A stretch of 64,000 bases of DNA from Leptospira kobayashii (GCF_003114835.2 NZ_AP025028.1:2136001-2200000), one strand, 5' to 3'; positions 1-9,633 are shown, counted from the first letter of the stretch. Notes: generated by a model from the letters alone, not told the origin. Numbers and translations are program-made.

Positions 1-792
1 AGGAATGGAAACACCTAATATATCTTCCGTGCTGAGCTCAATGCCTGTTCTTTCATACTCGGCATGCTCTTCCCATTCTTTCAAGTTGATGATGAGTTCG
101 ATCAGTTTGTGGTCACGAACGGAACCAACACCAAACAGATCTTTGATGTTCAAAATCCCTAGTCCTCTGATTTCCATATGATGGCGAAGCAAATCGGAAC
201 ATGATCCTATCAAATAACTTTCGCTGAGCCTTCTGATTTCCACCATATCGTCCGCAACCAGACGATGCCCTCTTTCGATCAGTTCGAGAGCAGTCTCACT
301 TTTTCCCACTCCTGACTTTCCCGTAAGTAGAGTTCCTATACCGAATACTTCGATCAAAACTCCATGACGCATCGTACGAGGTGCCAATGCCCTGTCTAAA
401 ATTTGAGAAATCAAAGTAATGAATCGATGAGTGGAGACGGGAGTCAAAAACAAAGGGATACCTTTTTGTCTTGCCATTTCAACAAAAGGAGCCTGAGGTT
501 CGTTTCCGTGAGTATATATAATACAGTTTAGGTGGAATTGAAAAAACTTTTCAGTGATATCGTTCAAATGTTCGGGAGTGAGTGAATTCAGATAAGCCCA
601 CTCTCCTTTGCCGAAAATCTGAATCCTATCATTGGCAAAAAAATCGAAAAAGCCGGTAAGGGAAAGCCCCGGGCGATTGATCTCTGCATTATTAATGCGG
701 TTGGTTAATCCTTCTTCGCCTGTTATCAATACAAGCTTAAGATCCTCATGTTCTCGGAGTATCGTTTCCACTGTAATTCCCGGTACGGGCAT
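1..792 (-). CDS. hprK: HPr kinase/phosphorylase, 3' end cut by window edge
   Basis: Bifunctional enzyme that phosphorylates and dephosphorylates the regulatory serine of HPr in the cytoplasm. The 264 codons present cover the N-terminal domain and most of the kinase domain. I read a Walker A motif GKSGVGKS near residues 158-165 and the family signature EIRGLGILNIKDLFG near 207-221, both diagnostic. The gene runs off position 1, so the C-terminal helices are missing. The ATG at 790-792 lies 3 bases after the rpoN stop, so it is probably co-transcribed with rpoN. The lptB-rpoN-hprK order is common in LPS-bearing bacteria. In spirochaetes without sugar-transporting PTS it is thought to act in regulation; that role is inferred here. 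Confidence 0.96.
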   Translation of the reverse strand, partial: MPVPGITVETILREHEDLKLVLITGEEGLTNRINNAEINRPGLSLTGFFDFFANDRIQIFGKGEWAYLNSLTPEHLNDITEKFFQFHLNCIIYTHGNEPQAPFVEMARQKGIPLFLTPVSTHRFITLISQILDRALAPRTMRHGVLIEVFGIGTLLTGKSGVGKSETALELIERGHRLVADDMVEIRRLSESYLIGSCSDLLRHHMEIRGLGILNIKDLFGVGSVRDHKLIELIINLKEWEEHAEYERTGIELSTEDILGVSIP

Positions 793-795
793 GGT

Positions 796-2217
796 TTAAC
801 CTTTTAATGAACTAATTCGTTTGCGTTGGTTTGAAGGTAAAATTTTCAAAACCTTTCTATATTTTGCAACTGTCCTTCTGGCAATTTCAATCCCTTTTTT
901 CTCCATAATATCAACGATATCCTGATCGGAGAGAGGGTTCGTATCATCTTCCGCCTTCACCAAATTGCGGATGATTTCATGGATCTTTTTGGAACTTTCC
1001 TTTCCACCTTCCATCGATTTTACTCCGGAAGAGAAAAACCATTTCAATTCGAAAATTCCCCAAGTCGTTTGAATGTATTTATTTGTTGTTATGCGGGAAA
1101 TGGTGGATTCATGCAGGCTGAGCTTTTCTGCGATTTCTTTCAAAGTAAGCGGTTTGATATGGGTGATACCGCCTCGGAAAAAATCCACCTGAAAATCGAT
1201 GATGGAACTCACCACTCTTTGCAAAGTCTGACGTCTCTGTTGGATGGAGCGAATGAGCCACTGAGCGGAACTGAACTTGGTTTGAAAATATTCCTTGTCT
1301 GTCGCAGGAAGTTTTGTATTCAATAATTCCTTATATTCGTCTTGGATGGCAAGTTTGGGAAGCCATTCGTCATTGATGAATATATTGAACTCTCCTCCAA
1401 TTTCTTTTACAACAACATCCGGAACAACATAATCTGTTTTTTTGCCTTGGTAAAGAGTGGCAGGATACGGTTCCAGTTTTTTGATAAAACGGGCAAGCTG
1501 TGAAACTTCATCTTCAGTGATTCTGAGATTTTTGGCGATTTTTTTGTAATCTATCCTTTCCAAATCATTTAAAAATTCATCGATCAGTTTATGCAAAAGT
1601 ATATTTTCAGGGAAAAGAATCCTCGCTTGGATGAGTAGAGTTTCCTGAATGTCCTTTGCTCCGATCCCGATAGGATCCAATTCATTGATTAGCCGGAGCA
1701 CCTTACGTAGCTTAACTTCGCTATAACCCATTTCTTTTGCGATTTCACTCAAGTCATGGTTCAGGAAACCCTTTTCATCAATCATTGAAATCAAAACTTC
1801 GCCCATTTCGAACTCGGAATTGGTCAATCGTATCAACCGAAGTTGGCCTAATAGATGTTCCTCTAACGACTCTCCACGCGTTGTCGATTCGATATATTTT
1901 TGATTTCTATCGCTTGCTTCCTGGTTATAAGTCCTCGGTCCTTCTATCGAATAAGTTTCTTGCCAATTTACATCTGTACTTTTTTCATGATTGAGTTTTT
2001 CGATTCTTTTGACTTCTTCGTAAGAAAAAAGTTCGGGCATCTTCGGTTTTTCATCCAGACCGATTTCATCCAACATGGGATTTTCCATTAACTCGTTTTG
2101 AATCTTATCCGACAATTCCAGAGTAGACAGAGACAATAGCTCGATCGACTGACGCAGATCATGCGTCATAACCAATCTTTGAGTTTGCCTTTGTGATAAG
2201 CTGTTTCCGAGTTTCAT
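796..2217 (-). CDS. rpoN: RNA polymerase sigma-54 factor
   Basis: Sigma-54 directs core polymerase to -24/-12 promoters and needs AAA+ activators. The 473-residue protein is the usual length. Region I is visible at residues 1-50, with the leucine/glutamine-rich LRQSIELLSLSTLEL stretch and the ENPMLDE motif. A helix-turn-helix lies near 355-385 (LTLKEIAEKLSLHESTISR), and the RpoN box ARRTVAKYR is at 446-454, close to the C-terminus. It sits between lptB (4 bases upstream) and hprK (3 bases downstream), so it appears to be part of the envelope operon. No obvious sigma-54 promoter was found in the intergenic regions of this window. Confidence 0.97.
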   Translation of the reverse strand: MKLGNSLSQRQTQRLVMTHDLRQSIELLSLSTLELSDKIQNELMENPMLDEIGLDEKPKMPELFSYEEVKRIEKLNHEKSTDVNWQETYSIEGPRTYNQEASDRNQKYIESTTRGESLEEHLLGQLRLIRLTNSEFEMGEVLISMIDEKGFLNHDLSEIAKEMGYSEVKLRKVLRLINELDPIGIGAKDIQETLLIQARILFPENILLHKLIDEFLNDLERIDYKKIAKNLRITEDEVSQLARFIKKLEPYPATLYQGKKTDYVVPDVVVKEIGGEFNIFINDEWLPKLAIQDEYKELLNTKLPATDKEYFQTKFSSAQWLIRSIQQRRQTLQRVVSSIIDFQVDFFRGGITHIKPLTLKEIAEKLSLHESTISRITTNKYIQTTWGIFELKWFFSSGVKSMEGGKESSKKIHEIIRNLVKAEDDTNPLSDQDIVDIMEKKGIEIARRTVAKYRKVLKILPSNQRKRISSLKG

Positions 2218-2221
2218 GGAC

Positions 2222-2992
2222 TTAAAGAGTAAAATCTTCTCCCAAATATATACGACGAGTTTCCGGATCGCTTACCAAATCATTTGCAGTTCCTGAAATC
2301 AAAATCCGACCGCTGTACATGATATAAGCTCTATCCGTAATTTTCAATGTTTCCCTTACGTTATGATCTGTAATCAAGATTCCCAATCCTCTTTTCTTTA
2401 AAGACTGGATCACATTCTGAATGTCTTTCACTGCAATCGGGTCAACTCCGGCAAAAGGTTCATCGAGTAGTATGAAATCAGGATTCGTTACAAGCGCGCG
2501 AGCAATTTCACATCTGCGTCTTTCCCCACCGGAAAGAGTAAAGCCTTTTTGATTGGCAACTCTCATGATCTGTAATTCCATAAGGAGAGAGTCTCTTCTT
2601 TTAACGATTTCATCTCCGGGAAGATTCATCGTTTCCAAAATGGCTTCCAGATTTTCCGCCACAGTTAATTTTCTAAAGATAGACGCTTCCTGTGCTAAAT
2701 AACCGACTCCCATACGCGCACGGATGTGCATCGGTGATTTTGTCAGATCCTCATCATCAATGAAAACAGTTCCGGAATCCGGAGTGACAAAACCTACACT
2801 CATATAAAAAGAAGTTGTTTTGCCTGCACCGTTAGGACCGAGCAAACCTACGATCTCGCCTTTGCGGATGAAAAAACTGACTCCGTCGACCACCTTTCTC
2901 TTGTTATAGATCTTAACAAGATTTTCCATTCGGAAAGTTTTTATCGGGGTCTCCGGTTCTGATGCAAGAATTTGTTTAGTTTTTTTTGTCAT
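2222..2992 (-). CDS. lptB: LPS export ABC transporter ATP-binding protein LptB
   Basis: Cytoplasmic ATPase of the LptB2FG complex that extracts LPS from the inner membrane and pushes it along the Lpt bridge. Walker [10 protein letters not shown] is at residues 52-60, the ABC signature LSGGE at 153-157 and Walker B ILLDEP at 174-179. The 256 residues include about 20 extra N-terminal residues compared with the E. coli protein. The start overlaps the end of the lptA-like gene by 17 bases, suggesting coupled translation. The LptF/LptG permeases are not in this window. Confidence 0.96.
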   Translation of the reverse strand: MTKKTKQILASEPETPIKTFRMENLVKIYNKRKVVDGVSFFIRKGEIVGLLGPNGAGKTTSFYMSVGFVTPDSGTVFIDDEDLTKSPMHIRARMGVGYLAQEASIFRKLTVAENLEAILETMNLPGDEIVKRRDSLLMELQIMRVANQKGFTLSGGERRRCEIARALVTNPDFILLDEPFAGVDPIAVKDIQNVIQSLKKRGLGILITDHNVRETLKITDRAYIMYSGRILISGTANDLVSDPETRRIYLGEDFTL

Positions 2993-4364
2993 CGTTTAGT
3001 ACTTTTAATCCGTCCGTTAATACAGCCTTATCCTCAGATGGGAATAAAATAATCCTTCCGGCAGACACCTTTGTTCCGTCTCTGACTAGGGTCGGATTTC
3101 CTTCCAAAACCAATTTGTCTTCTTCTTCAAAATATGTCGCAAATTCGCCCGTCGCTTTAGCTGTTTGAGTTTGGATATTCACATTTCCACGGGCTACCGC
3201 TTCTTTCTTTTCATCAAATCTTTCGATGAAAACGCTAGAAAGATTTCCTTTTTCTTCCAAAGTTTTTTTATCCAAAAAGAAGATCTGAGGGTTTTCCGAC
3301 AAAAAGGAATAACCCTTTTCCTTATCGTATTCAAGATATCCACCTTGCATTCGATAGGCGTTCTTTTTGTCCAAATAAGTGACATTCTTTTTCGCCTGGA
3401 TCAGTTTATTATTACGAGTGCTTTCGATTTCTTCCGCTTTGAATTCGGAATCTTCCCTATGCAAAAATGCATTTCCTTTCATGGATGTAAAAGATTCGGA
3501 AGCTTTATTTTTATGAACAAGTCGATCGCCGCTGAAAGTGGATATAATTCTTATTTTCTCTTTTTCCACAGGTTCTTTATTTTTAACTTCTTTCGAATTT
3601 TTGCGGGACTCTTCTATGTTTTCATTTCCTTTTTCATAACTGACTTGATAGATTGCCGCATTCCCGTCCAGAGTAATGCTTCCTTCCTTTACATAATAGG
3701 AAAGAATTTTACCTTGCAAAAAACGATTCTCCGAAAATAAAAACGGTTCGTTTTCCAAATCGATTCTATCTTCTTTTTCAAAATAAACCGCGTCCTCTCC
3801 GAATACTTGAAAATCAAGAGAAGTGACAACCACCTTTCCCGATAGAACGGTTCTCGCTTCTTCCAAATAACGTACAATAGAATGACAGGAAATCCTAACC
3901 GTCTTTCCGTCCTTTTTATGAATCAGAACGGGATGATTTTCCAAAGTCACCGTGCCGAGTAATTTATCATAAACACCTTTGGAAGCGATCAAAGTAGCGC
4001 CGTTTTCTTTGTCTTCCACCACTACTTGTCCTTTCAAATTTCCGATCAGAGCGTCTTCGCCGATCACTTCAATTTCGCGTGCATTCAATTTCACATTTTT
4101 ATGAGTTATATAAGCACCGCCACCCAAGATAAAAACCTTCATTTGAAATCCGTTGATCAGTCTCTCTTCCTGAGTCAGGGTATTCCCACCCCACATAACA
4201 GGTATTTTCTCTTTCTTTTTATCATTGGTTTTGGTGATGTTCGGATCGGCAGGGCTTATGCGAAATATATCATCGCTTCCTATCAATATGGGAATATCAA
4301 TGTTGTTCGCATATACCAAGGACACCAAAGATAAAAAAAGACAAACGAATCCGATTTGTTTCAT
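2976..4364 (-). CDS. lptA: LptA/OstA-like periplasmic LPS transport protein, enlarged
   Basis: Probable periplasmic bridge protein carrying LPS between the inner and outer membranes. A signal peptide covers about residues 1-19 (hydrophobic core then VYA-N). The rest is rich in short beta-strand repeats of the OstA type, such as [31 protein letters not shown] and [10 protein letters not shown]. At 462 residues it is about 2.5 times E. coli LptA. A lysine/glutamate-rich linker near 250-275 seems to separate two OstA-like modules. Its ATG overlaps the TGA of the upstream lptC-like gene (ATGA), and it overlaps lptB, so the three genes are tightly coupled. The assignment rests on context and repeat pattern. 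Confidence 0.85.
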   Translation of the reverse strand: MKQIGFVCLFLSLVSLVYANNIDIPILIGSDDIFRISPADPNITKTNDKKKEKIPVMWGGNTLTQEERLINGFQMKVFILGGGAYITHKNVKLNAREIEVIGEDALIGNLKGQVVVEDKENGATLIASKGVYDKLLGTVTLENHPVLIHKKDGKTVRISCHSIVRYLEEARTVLSGKVVVTSLDFQVFGEDAVYFEKEDRIDLENEPFLFSENRFLQGKILSYYVKEGSITLDGNAAIYQVSYEKGNENIEESRKNSKEVKNKEPVEKEKIRIISTFSGDRLVHKNKASESFTSMKGNAFLHREDSEFKAEEIESTRNNKLIQAKKNVTYLDKKNAYRMQGGYLEYDKEKGYSFLSENPQIFFLDKKTLEEKGNLSSVFIERFDEKKEAVARGNVNIQTQTAKATGEFATYFEEEDKLVLEGNPTLVRDGTKVSAGRIILFPSEDKAVLTDGLKVLNDDKKN

Positions 4365-4894
4365 TTGTCTTTTAAAGGATTGCTTCCACCCACAGTGATT
4401 GCAGTGGGACGCAAAACGGTATACTTATTCAAACCACGGTCCGCTCGAAGTCCTTTCCCGCGAATGGTAGTTCCTTCCGAATAAATAACCACATCATCAT
4501 CTGTTGACAATGTTTTATCTTCCAGATTGTATTTGAGAGACTCGGAATGCAATTGGCGGCCTTCTTCCGTTTTCAATTTTACATCTCCGTTCAAAACTAC
4601 TGATTTTTCGGTATGATTGATTTCCCCTCTTTCTCCGGTTAAAAAAGATTTGTATTTTCCGCCGTCATACTGGTAAAACTGAAACCCATAAACAACCGTT
4701 CGATTCTCTTTCGGGAAAATATAGGATTCCTTTCCTAAAAGTTTCCATTCCAAATCACCGGCTTTCGTATAGGAAATACGAGAAAAATCGCGAAGGGAGA
4801 TCATGGATCCCGATTCTTTTTCTTCTTCGACACGAAGATATTTTTTGTCCTTACAACTAACAAAAATTAGGCATAAAATCAAAAAGACTCGCAT
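4361..4894 (-). CDS. lptC: LptC-like LPS export lipoprotein
   Basis: Likely the inner-membrane-associated partner that hands LPS from LptB2FG to LptA. From the ATG at 4892-4894 the protein is 177 residues and opens with a short signal sequence ending in a lipobox-like FVSC, so it may be a lipoprotein rather than the membrane-anchored LptC of E. coli. A TTG six codons upstream (4912) is possible but gives a poorer signal peptide. The body contains OstA/LptC-like strands such as GERGEINHTEKSVVLNGDVKL. It lies directly upstream of the lptA-like gene with an ATGA overlap, and after kdsA. LptC proteins diverge quickly, so the call depends mostly on gene order. Confidence 0.75.
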   Translation of the reverse strand: MRVFLILCLIFVSCKDKKYLRVEEEKESGSMISLRDFSRISYTKAGDLEWKLLGKESYIFPKENRTVVYGFQFYQYDGGKYKSFLTGERGEINHTEKSVVLNGDVKLKTEEGRQLHSESLKYNLEDKTLSTDDDVVIYSEGTTIRGKGLRADRGLNKYTVLRPTAITVGGSNPLKDK

Positions 4895-4918
4895 GGCTGA
4901 AACCGGAATCAAAAGGAA

Positions 4919-5767
4919 TTAATCTAATCCCAAAACTTTTGTTTTTACGAAACGATCTATTTCCAAAAGATTTTTCAAAAGGAATTTTGCTTTATGAAGA
5001 GGAAATTGGGTCGTTGCATCGGAAAGAGCCTTTTCCGGATCAGGATGAACTTCCATAAACAAACCTTCCACTCCAACGGAAACTGCACCTCTCATCATAT
5101 GAGGAATGAATTCGCGTAGGCCCCCCGTGATATTTCCGGCTCCACCCGGCAATTGCGCGGAATGAGTTCCGTCAAATACAAGAGGAATCCCGTGTTTATG
5201 GATCATAGGAATTCCACGGATATCGAAAACCAAATTTCCATATCCGAAACTAGCTCCTCTTTCCGTTACCATATACTTTTCAGAACCCGATTCTTGGATC
5301 TTGGTCTTGATATGACGGGTGTCATCCGGTGCCATAAACTGACCCTTCTTTACGTTCACCCATTTTCCAGTTTCGGCTGCCTTTGCAATCAAATCGGTTT
5401 GTCTGCATAAGAATGCAGGAATTTGATAGATATCCACAGTATCTTTCAGAGGATCCACTTGGTTGGTTTCATGTACATCGGTTAACACCGGTACATTGTA
5501 TTTATTTTTGATAAAATCGAGTAGTCTTCTTCCTTCATCGATTCCGGGGCCGCGATAAGAATTGATGGAAGAACGGTTCGCTTTATCAAAGGAAGATTTG
5601 AATATATAAACAATCCCGAGTTCGTCGCAAATGTCTTTCATCTCTCCGCAAACCCGATCCAATAGATCCTGGTTTTCCATAACGCAAGGACCGGAGATTA
5701 GAAAAAATGGATTTCGTCCGCCGATTTTTTTACCGAAAAATTCTCTTTCTTCAATTAAATCGCTCAT
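4919..5767 (-). CDS. kdsA: 3-deoxy-D-manno-octulosonate 8-phosphate synthase
   Basis: Condenses phosphoenolpyruvate with arabinose 5-phosphate to make Kdo 8-phosphate, precursor of the LPS inner core. From the ATG at 5765-5767 the protein is 282 residues, matching the family length. Conserved pieces include ISGPCVMEN near the N-terminus, FKSSFDKANRSS, VLTDVHE, NVKKGQFMAP and FDGTHSAQLPGG. The frame stays open for 46 codons further upstream, but that stretch lies inside pyrG and does not resemble KdsA. The chosen ATG is one base after the pyrG stop and is preceded by AAGG. The cysteine in CVMEN does not by itself decide between metal-dependent and metal-independent forms. Confidence 0.97.
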   Translation of the reverse strand: MSDLIEEREFFGKKIGGRNPFFLISGPCVMENQDLLDRVCGEMKDICDELGIVYIFKSSFDKANRSSINSYRGPGIDEGRRLLDFIKNKYNVPVLTDVHETNQVDPLKDTVDIYQIPAFLCRQTDLIAKAAETGKWVNVKKGQFMAPDDTRHIKTKIQESGSEKYMVTERGASFGYGNLVFDIRGIPMIHKHGIPLVFDGTHSAQLPGGAGNITGGLREFIPHMMRGAVSVGVEGLFMEVHPDPEKALSDATTQFPLHKAKFLLKNLLEIDRFVKTKVLGLD

Positions 5768-5768
5768 A

Positions 5769-7391
5769 TCAACCTTCCGTCTTTTTCGCCAGCTTCGCTG
5801 CTGCTTTGATAAAACCTGCAAATAAAGGATGCGGGTCAGTAGGTTTCGATTGAAATTCAGGATGAAACTGAACACCCACAAACCAAGGATGGTTCGGAAC
5901 TTCAACGATTTCCACCAAACTTTCGTCAGGCGAAAATCCGGTTAGATTCATTCCTTTTTTCTCATACTCTTCTCTAAACCGGAGAGTAAATTCAAATCTA
6001 TGTCTATGTCGTTCCGAAATTCTTTCGGTTTTGTATTCTTGGAATGCAAGAGATCCTTTTTTCACCACACAAGGATAAGCACCCAAACGCATTGTGCCTC
6101 CCATTCTTTCGATTTCCATTTGTTCTTCAATCATGGAAATCACCGGATGAGCGGAATGAGGTTGAAACTCGGTGGAATTCGCATCCTTATATCCCAGGAC
6201 ATTACGACCGAACTCGATTACCGCACATTGCATTCCCAAACAAATCCCGAAAAAAGGAATCCCTTTGGTTCTTGCATATTGAATGGAAGCGATCTTACCT
6301 TCAATCCCGCGTTCCCCGAATCCTCCCGGAACCAAGATGCCGGTCACACCTTTCAGAAGTTCCTTTACATTCTTGGAATCGATGTCTTCCGGATTCAGTT
6401 TGACAACTTCCACTTCTACTTCGTTTGCGATTCCGCCATGGGCCAAAGATTCGTAAACGGAACGGTAGGCATCTTGTAACGATATGTATTTTCCGATTAA
6501 CGCGACTTTAACGGTCTTTTTTGCGTTCCGGATTTTTTTGATCATATTTTCCCAATGGGAAAAATTCAATTTTCGAAGATCCATCCCGAGCGCGTTTAAC
6601 ACGACTTCATCCAACTTTTCTTCCCGATACATAAAAGGAATTTCATAGATGGATGTGGAAATATCCACGGCGGAGATTACATTCTGATCCTGAACATTGC
6701 AAAAGAGAGAGATCTTACTTTTCATCTCTTTCGACATCGGTTTATTGATCCGGCAAACCAGAATATCCGGCTGGATTCCCAATGCCAAAAGTTCTTTTAC
6801 GGAATGTTGGGTCGGTTTTGTTTTCGCCTCGCCTGCTACAGTGATCGTAGGGACAAGAGTCAAATGCATAAATAACACTTGTTTTGCGCCATGTTCGTAA
6901 CGCATTTGCCGGATGGCTTCCAGAAAAGGAACGGATTCGATGTCCCCCACGGTTCCTCCGATTTCCACAATTACGAAATCGGTTTCATTGTCACGGGCCA
7001 AGGTATAAATACGATTTCGGATTTCATTCGTAATATGAGGTACGACTTGTACGGTACGGCCGAGATAATCCCCTTTTCTCTCTCTTTCGATAACAGCATG
7101 ATAAATCTGTCCCGTGGAAACGGAGTTTTTACGGGAAAATTTTGATTTAGTAAAACGTTCGTAATAACCGAGATCCAAATCCGTTTCCGCACCGTCTTCG
7201 GTAACGTAAACTTCTCCGTGTTGGTAAGGACTCATCGTTCCCGGATCTATATTGATATAAGGATCCATTTTTTGTAAGGATACGGAATAACCTCTTGCCT
7301 CCAAGAGACAACCCAGGGCAGCAACAGTGACTCCCTTTCCTAGAGAGGAGGAAACCCCTCCGGTGATAAAAATATATTTGGTCTTGGACAA
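5769..7391 (-). CDS. pyrG: CTP synthase
   Basis: Makes CTP from UTP, ATP and glutamine. The 540-residue protein has the N-terminal amidoligase domain, beginning YIFITGGVSSSLGKG, and a C-terminal class I glutamine amidotransferase domain. The catalytic cysteine is in FFGICLGMQCAV and the partner histidine in VGVQFHPEF. The start codon is TTG (7389-7391), supported by GGAG six bases upstream. It precedes kdsA with one base between them; CTP is also needed to activate Kdo (CMP-Kdo), so the neighbourhood makes sense. The 65-base gap back to hldC shows no clear terminator. Confidence 0.98.
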   Translation of the reverse strand: MSKTKYIFITGGVSSSLGKGVTVAALGCLLEARGYSVSLQKMDPYINIDPGTMSPYQHGEVYVTEDGAETDLDLGYYERFTKSKFSRKNSVSTGQIYHAVIERERKGDYLGRTVQVVPHITNEIRNRIYTLARDNETDFVIVEIGGTVGDIESVPFLEAIRQMRYEHGAKQVLFMHLTLVPTITVAGEAKTKPTQHSVKELLALGIQPDILVCRINKPMSKEMKSKISLFCNVQDQNVISAVDISTSIYEIPFMYREEKLDEVVLNALGMDLRKLNFSHWENMIKKIRNAKKTVKVALIGKYISLQDAYRSVYESLAHGGIANEVEVEVVKLNPEDIDSKNVKELLKGVTGILVPGGFGERGIEGKIASIQYARTKGIPFFGICLGMQCAVIEFGRNVLGYKDANSTEFQPHSAHPVISMIEEQMEIERMGGTMRLGAYPCVVKKGSLAFQEYKTERISERHRHRFEFTLRFREEYEKKGMNLTGFSPDESLVEIVEVPNHPWFVGVQFHPEFQSKPTDPHPLFAGFIKAAAKLAKKTEG

Positions 7392-7456
7392 TTCTTACTC
7401 CAGGCAAAATGACGTTTTTTACAAATTGGAGGAGATAACCGCAAAATCAATACCGT

Positions 7457-7945
7457 TTAGAGATGGGTCTTCGCTTTTTCCAAAATGGATGTAGTAGATT
7501 TCCCTGGTAAAAAAGGCAGAATGACCACTTCTCCGCCAAGGGATTTTACTAAACCGTATTCCGGTAGCTTTTCTGCCAAATAATCCCCTCCCTTTGTGTG
7601 GATGCTCGGTCGGATTTTTTGGATGAGATGCAAAGGAGTTTCTTCTTCGAAAGAGGAAATAAGATCAATGCAGGCGAGACCCGCGAGAACCTTCGCACGA
7701 TCTTCCAAAGAATTGATCGGTCTTGTCGGTCCTTTTAATTTTTGAACCGACAAATCGGAATTCAATCCAAGCCATAACAAATCTCCCAAGTCTCTCGCAC
7801 GGGACAAATATTCTACATGCCCAGGATGTAAGATATCAAAACAGCCGTTAGTAAATACTATTTTTTTACCTTCCAGAGAGAGCCGTTTCTCTTCAATCCG
7901 GTCCGTAGAAATGATCTTATCCGCAAGGGATGTAAAATAGCTCAA
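7457..7945 (-). CDS. hldC: D-glycero-beta-D-manno-heptose 1-phosphate adenylyltransferase
   Basis: Cytidylyltransferase-fold enzyme that adenylylates heptose 1-phosphate to ADP-heptose for the LPS core. The 162 residues correspond to the C-terminal half of E. coli HldE (RfaE). The nucleotide-binding motif FTNGCFDILHPGHVEYL is near residues 31-47, with the family motif KGGDY near 118. The start is TTG at 7943-7945, overlapping the TGA of hldA (TTGA) and preceded by GGAG eight bases upstream, so the two are translationally coupled. The bifunctional enzyme of E. coli is split into two genes here. Confidence 0.94.
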   Translation of the reverse strand: MSYFTSLADKIISTDRIEEKRLSLEGKKIVFTNGCFDILHPGHVEYLSRARDLGDLLWLGLNSDLSVQKLKGPTRPINSLEDRAKVLAGLACIDLISSFEEETPLHLIQKIRPSIHTKGGDYLAEKLPEYGLVKSLGGEVVILPFLPGKSTTSILEKAKTHL

Positions 7946-8958
7946 AGTCCTTTCTCCAAAAGTCCCAGTTGCAACAAACTCTCTTCGATTTCATTCGTAT
8001 CCAGAGTAGCGGCACCCAATTTCCCAACAACCACACCTGCACTTGCATTTGCAATCAGACTTGATTCATATATGGACATCCCCGCCGCAAGAAATGCAGT
8101 ATAAGCGGAAATCACCGTATCACCCGCTCCCGTTACATCAAACACTTCTTTGGCGACAGTAGGTATATGATAGAATTGTTTCGATTTTGTCTCGTAAACA
8201 GTCATTCCTTTGTCCCCTCGGGTGATCATCACCGCTTTTGGATTTGTTTTTTCCGCAATTTCAAGACAAGCATCTTCTATTTCTTTTTCCGAAGAAAGCT
8301 TTCGACCCAATGCTTTTCCCGCTTCATGGTGATTGGGAGTCATGATATCGATTTCCTTGTATTGAAAAAAATGACTCACTTGAGGATCGACAGTTACGAT
8401 CACATGATTTTGAACCGCTAATTTTATAATTTCTGAGATCAGTCGAAGGGTCAGATAACCCTTGTCATAGTCGGATAGGATGATCGCTTTTGATTCACCG
8501 ATTTTTTGTTTTACCTGAGAAATCACTTGGTCTTCTTCTTCTTGGGTAAGTGGGATGATTTCTTCCCGATCCACTCTGCAAACTTGTTGTTGGGAAGCGA
8601 TGATTCTCGTTTTTAAAATCGTAGGAATCCCTTTTGATTCGAGCAACTGAATGTCTTCTTGGGAGACTTTTTCGGAAAGAAGCAAAGATTTCAATGTTTC
8701 ACCGGCTTTGTCCGCACCGCATCGTCCCAAAACAATGGAAGGGCTGGAAAATGCGGAAAGATTTTTAACTACGTTTCCGGAACCACCTAAAGTTTGTTTT
8801 TCCTTTCTCACCCAAACAACAGGCACCGGAGCTTCCGGCGAAATTCTGTCTACAGATCCGAAAAGATACTCATCCAGGATCAAATCTCCCACCACCATTA
8901 TCTTTTGTTCTCCTAGCTGGGAGAAAGCCTTCTTTAACTTTAATGAATTGATTTTCAA
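7942..8958 (-). CDS. hldA: D-glycero-beta-D-manno-heptose 7-phosphate kinase
   Basis: PfkB/ribokinase-family kinase that phosphorylates C1 of heptose 7-phosphate, giving the substrate of the adenylyltransferase made by the next gene. At 338 residues it matches the N-terminal half of E. coli HldE. Visible motifs are VVGDLILDEYLFG near residue 22, GGSGNVVKNLSAF near 57 and the PfkB catalytic signature GAGDT at 277-281, whose aspartate is the catalytic base. It is the first gene of the minus-strand run and is divergent from the LON-domain gene with only 42 bases between the starts. gmhA at 34594-35181 supplies an earlier step of the same pathway. Confidence 0.94.
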   Translation of the reverse strand: MKINSLKLKKAFSQLGEQKIMVVGDLILDEYLFGSVDRISPEAPVPVVWVRKEKQTLGGSGNVVKNLSAFSSPSIVLGRCGADKAGETLKSLLLSEKVSQEDIQLLESKGIPTILKTRIIASQQQVCRVDREEIIPLTQEEEDQVISQVKQKIGESKAIILSDYDKGYLTLRLISEIIKLAVQNHVIVTVDPQVSHFFQYKEIDIMTPNHHEAGKALGRKLSSEKEIEDACLEIAEKTNPKAVMITRGDKGMTVYETKSKQFYHIPTVAKEVFDVTGAGDTVISAYTAFLAAGMSIYESSLIANASAGVVVGKLGAATLDTNEIEESLLQLGLLEKGL

Positions 8959-9000
8959 TTTGTTCTCTATTCTTTTTAGATTTACAGCTTATCAGAAAAT

Positions 9001-9630
9001 ATGCAACCTTTCTACGTGTCAACCTTCACGTTGCCGATATTTCCTCTACCAGAAGTATTCTTATTTCCTGGTACTTTTTTACCCTTACATATTTTCGAAC
9101 CAAGGTATAGGCTAATGCTGGATTTTTGTCTGGAAAATGGAAACGAAATGGCGATAGCTCCTTACAAAAAGGATTGGAATTATTTAGAATCGAGTGCTCC
9201 TCCGATTGAGTCGATTTTCGGATGGGGCCATGTCATTCAAAAAGAAGGCCTCCCCGACGGAAGATCCAATATCATCTTGGAAGGAATGGGCACTGCAAAA
9301 TTGGTAAGCTATGAATCCACAGAGCCGTTTCGAATTGCGCAAGTGGAAAAAATAAAACAGGAATTGAACAGAAAGGATGATCCGGACTTCCAAAATCTTG
9401 TAGAAGAGCTTTTGGTTTTGACAAAAAGAATATTACTTTCGGAAGGAGCCGAGGAAAACCTGATCATGAAAATGAATCACATCACCAAACACCCGTTTCC
9501 GATTGATTTCATTGCTTCTCTGTTAAATTATGAATTTTCCGCCAAACAAGAGATCCTCGCGACAGCCAACATCTTTGAAAAAGCAAATAAACTCATCCAA
9601 ATCGTTCGTTCCCTCAATATGAGGGAATAA
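9001..9630 (+). CDS. Free-standing LON substrate-binding domain protein
   Basis: The 209 residues match only the N-terminal substrate-binding domain of Lon protease, with no ATPase or peptidase part. The start of the domain is clear: LPIFPLPEVFLFPGTFLPLH, then IFEPRYRLML near residues 33-42, the classic LON pattern. The C-terminal half is helical and carries LMKMNHITKHPFPIDFIASLL, also typical. Such single-domain proteins are widespread; their substrate and role are unknown. The gene is alone on the plus strand, convergent with the next gene (3 bases between stops), and divergent from hldA. The ATG at 9001 lacks a strong ribosome-binding site. Confidence 0.85.
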   Translation: MQPFYVSTFTLPIFPLPEVFLFPGTFLPLHIFEPRYRLMLDFCLENGNEMAIAPYKKDWNYLESSAPPIESIFGWGHVIQKEGLPDGRSNIILEGMGTAKLVSYESTEPFRIAQVEKIKQELNRKDDPDFQNLVEELLVLTKRILLSEGAEENLIMKMNHITKHPFPIDFIASLLNYEFSAKQEILATANIFEKANKLIQIVRSLNMRE

Positions 9631-9633
9631 AAT

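Noticed and set aside
3165..3740. 191-codon open frame on the plus strand inside the lptA-like gene
   Set aside because: Phenylalanine/isoleucine-rich antisense shadow of a real coding region, with no family resemblance or separate ribosome-binding site.
4912..5905. Longer N-termini for kdsA (to 5905) and the lptC-like gene (TTG at 4912)
   Set aside because: The kdsA extension lies inside pyrG and is unlike the family; the lptC ATG at 4894 gives a proper lipoprotein signal peptide directly.
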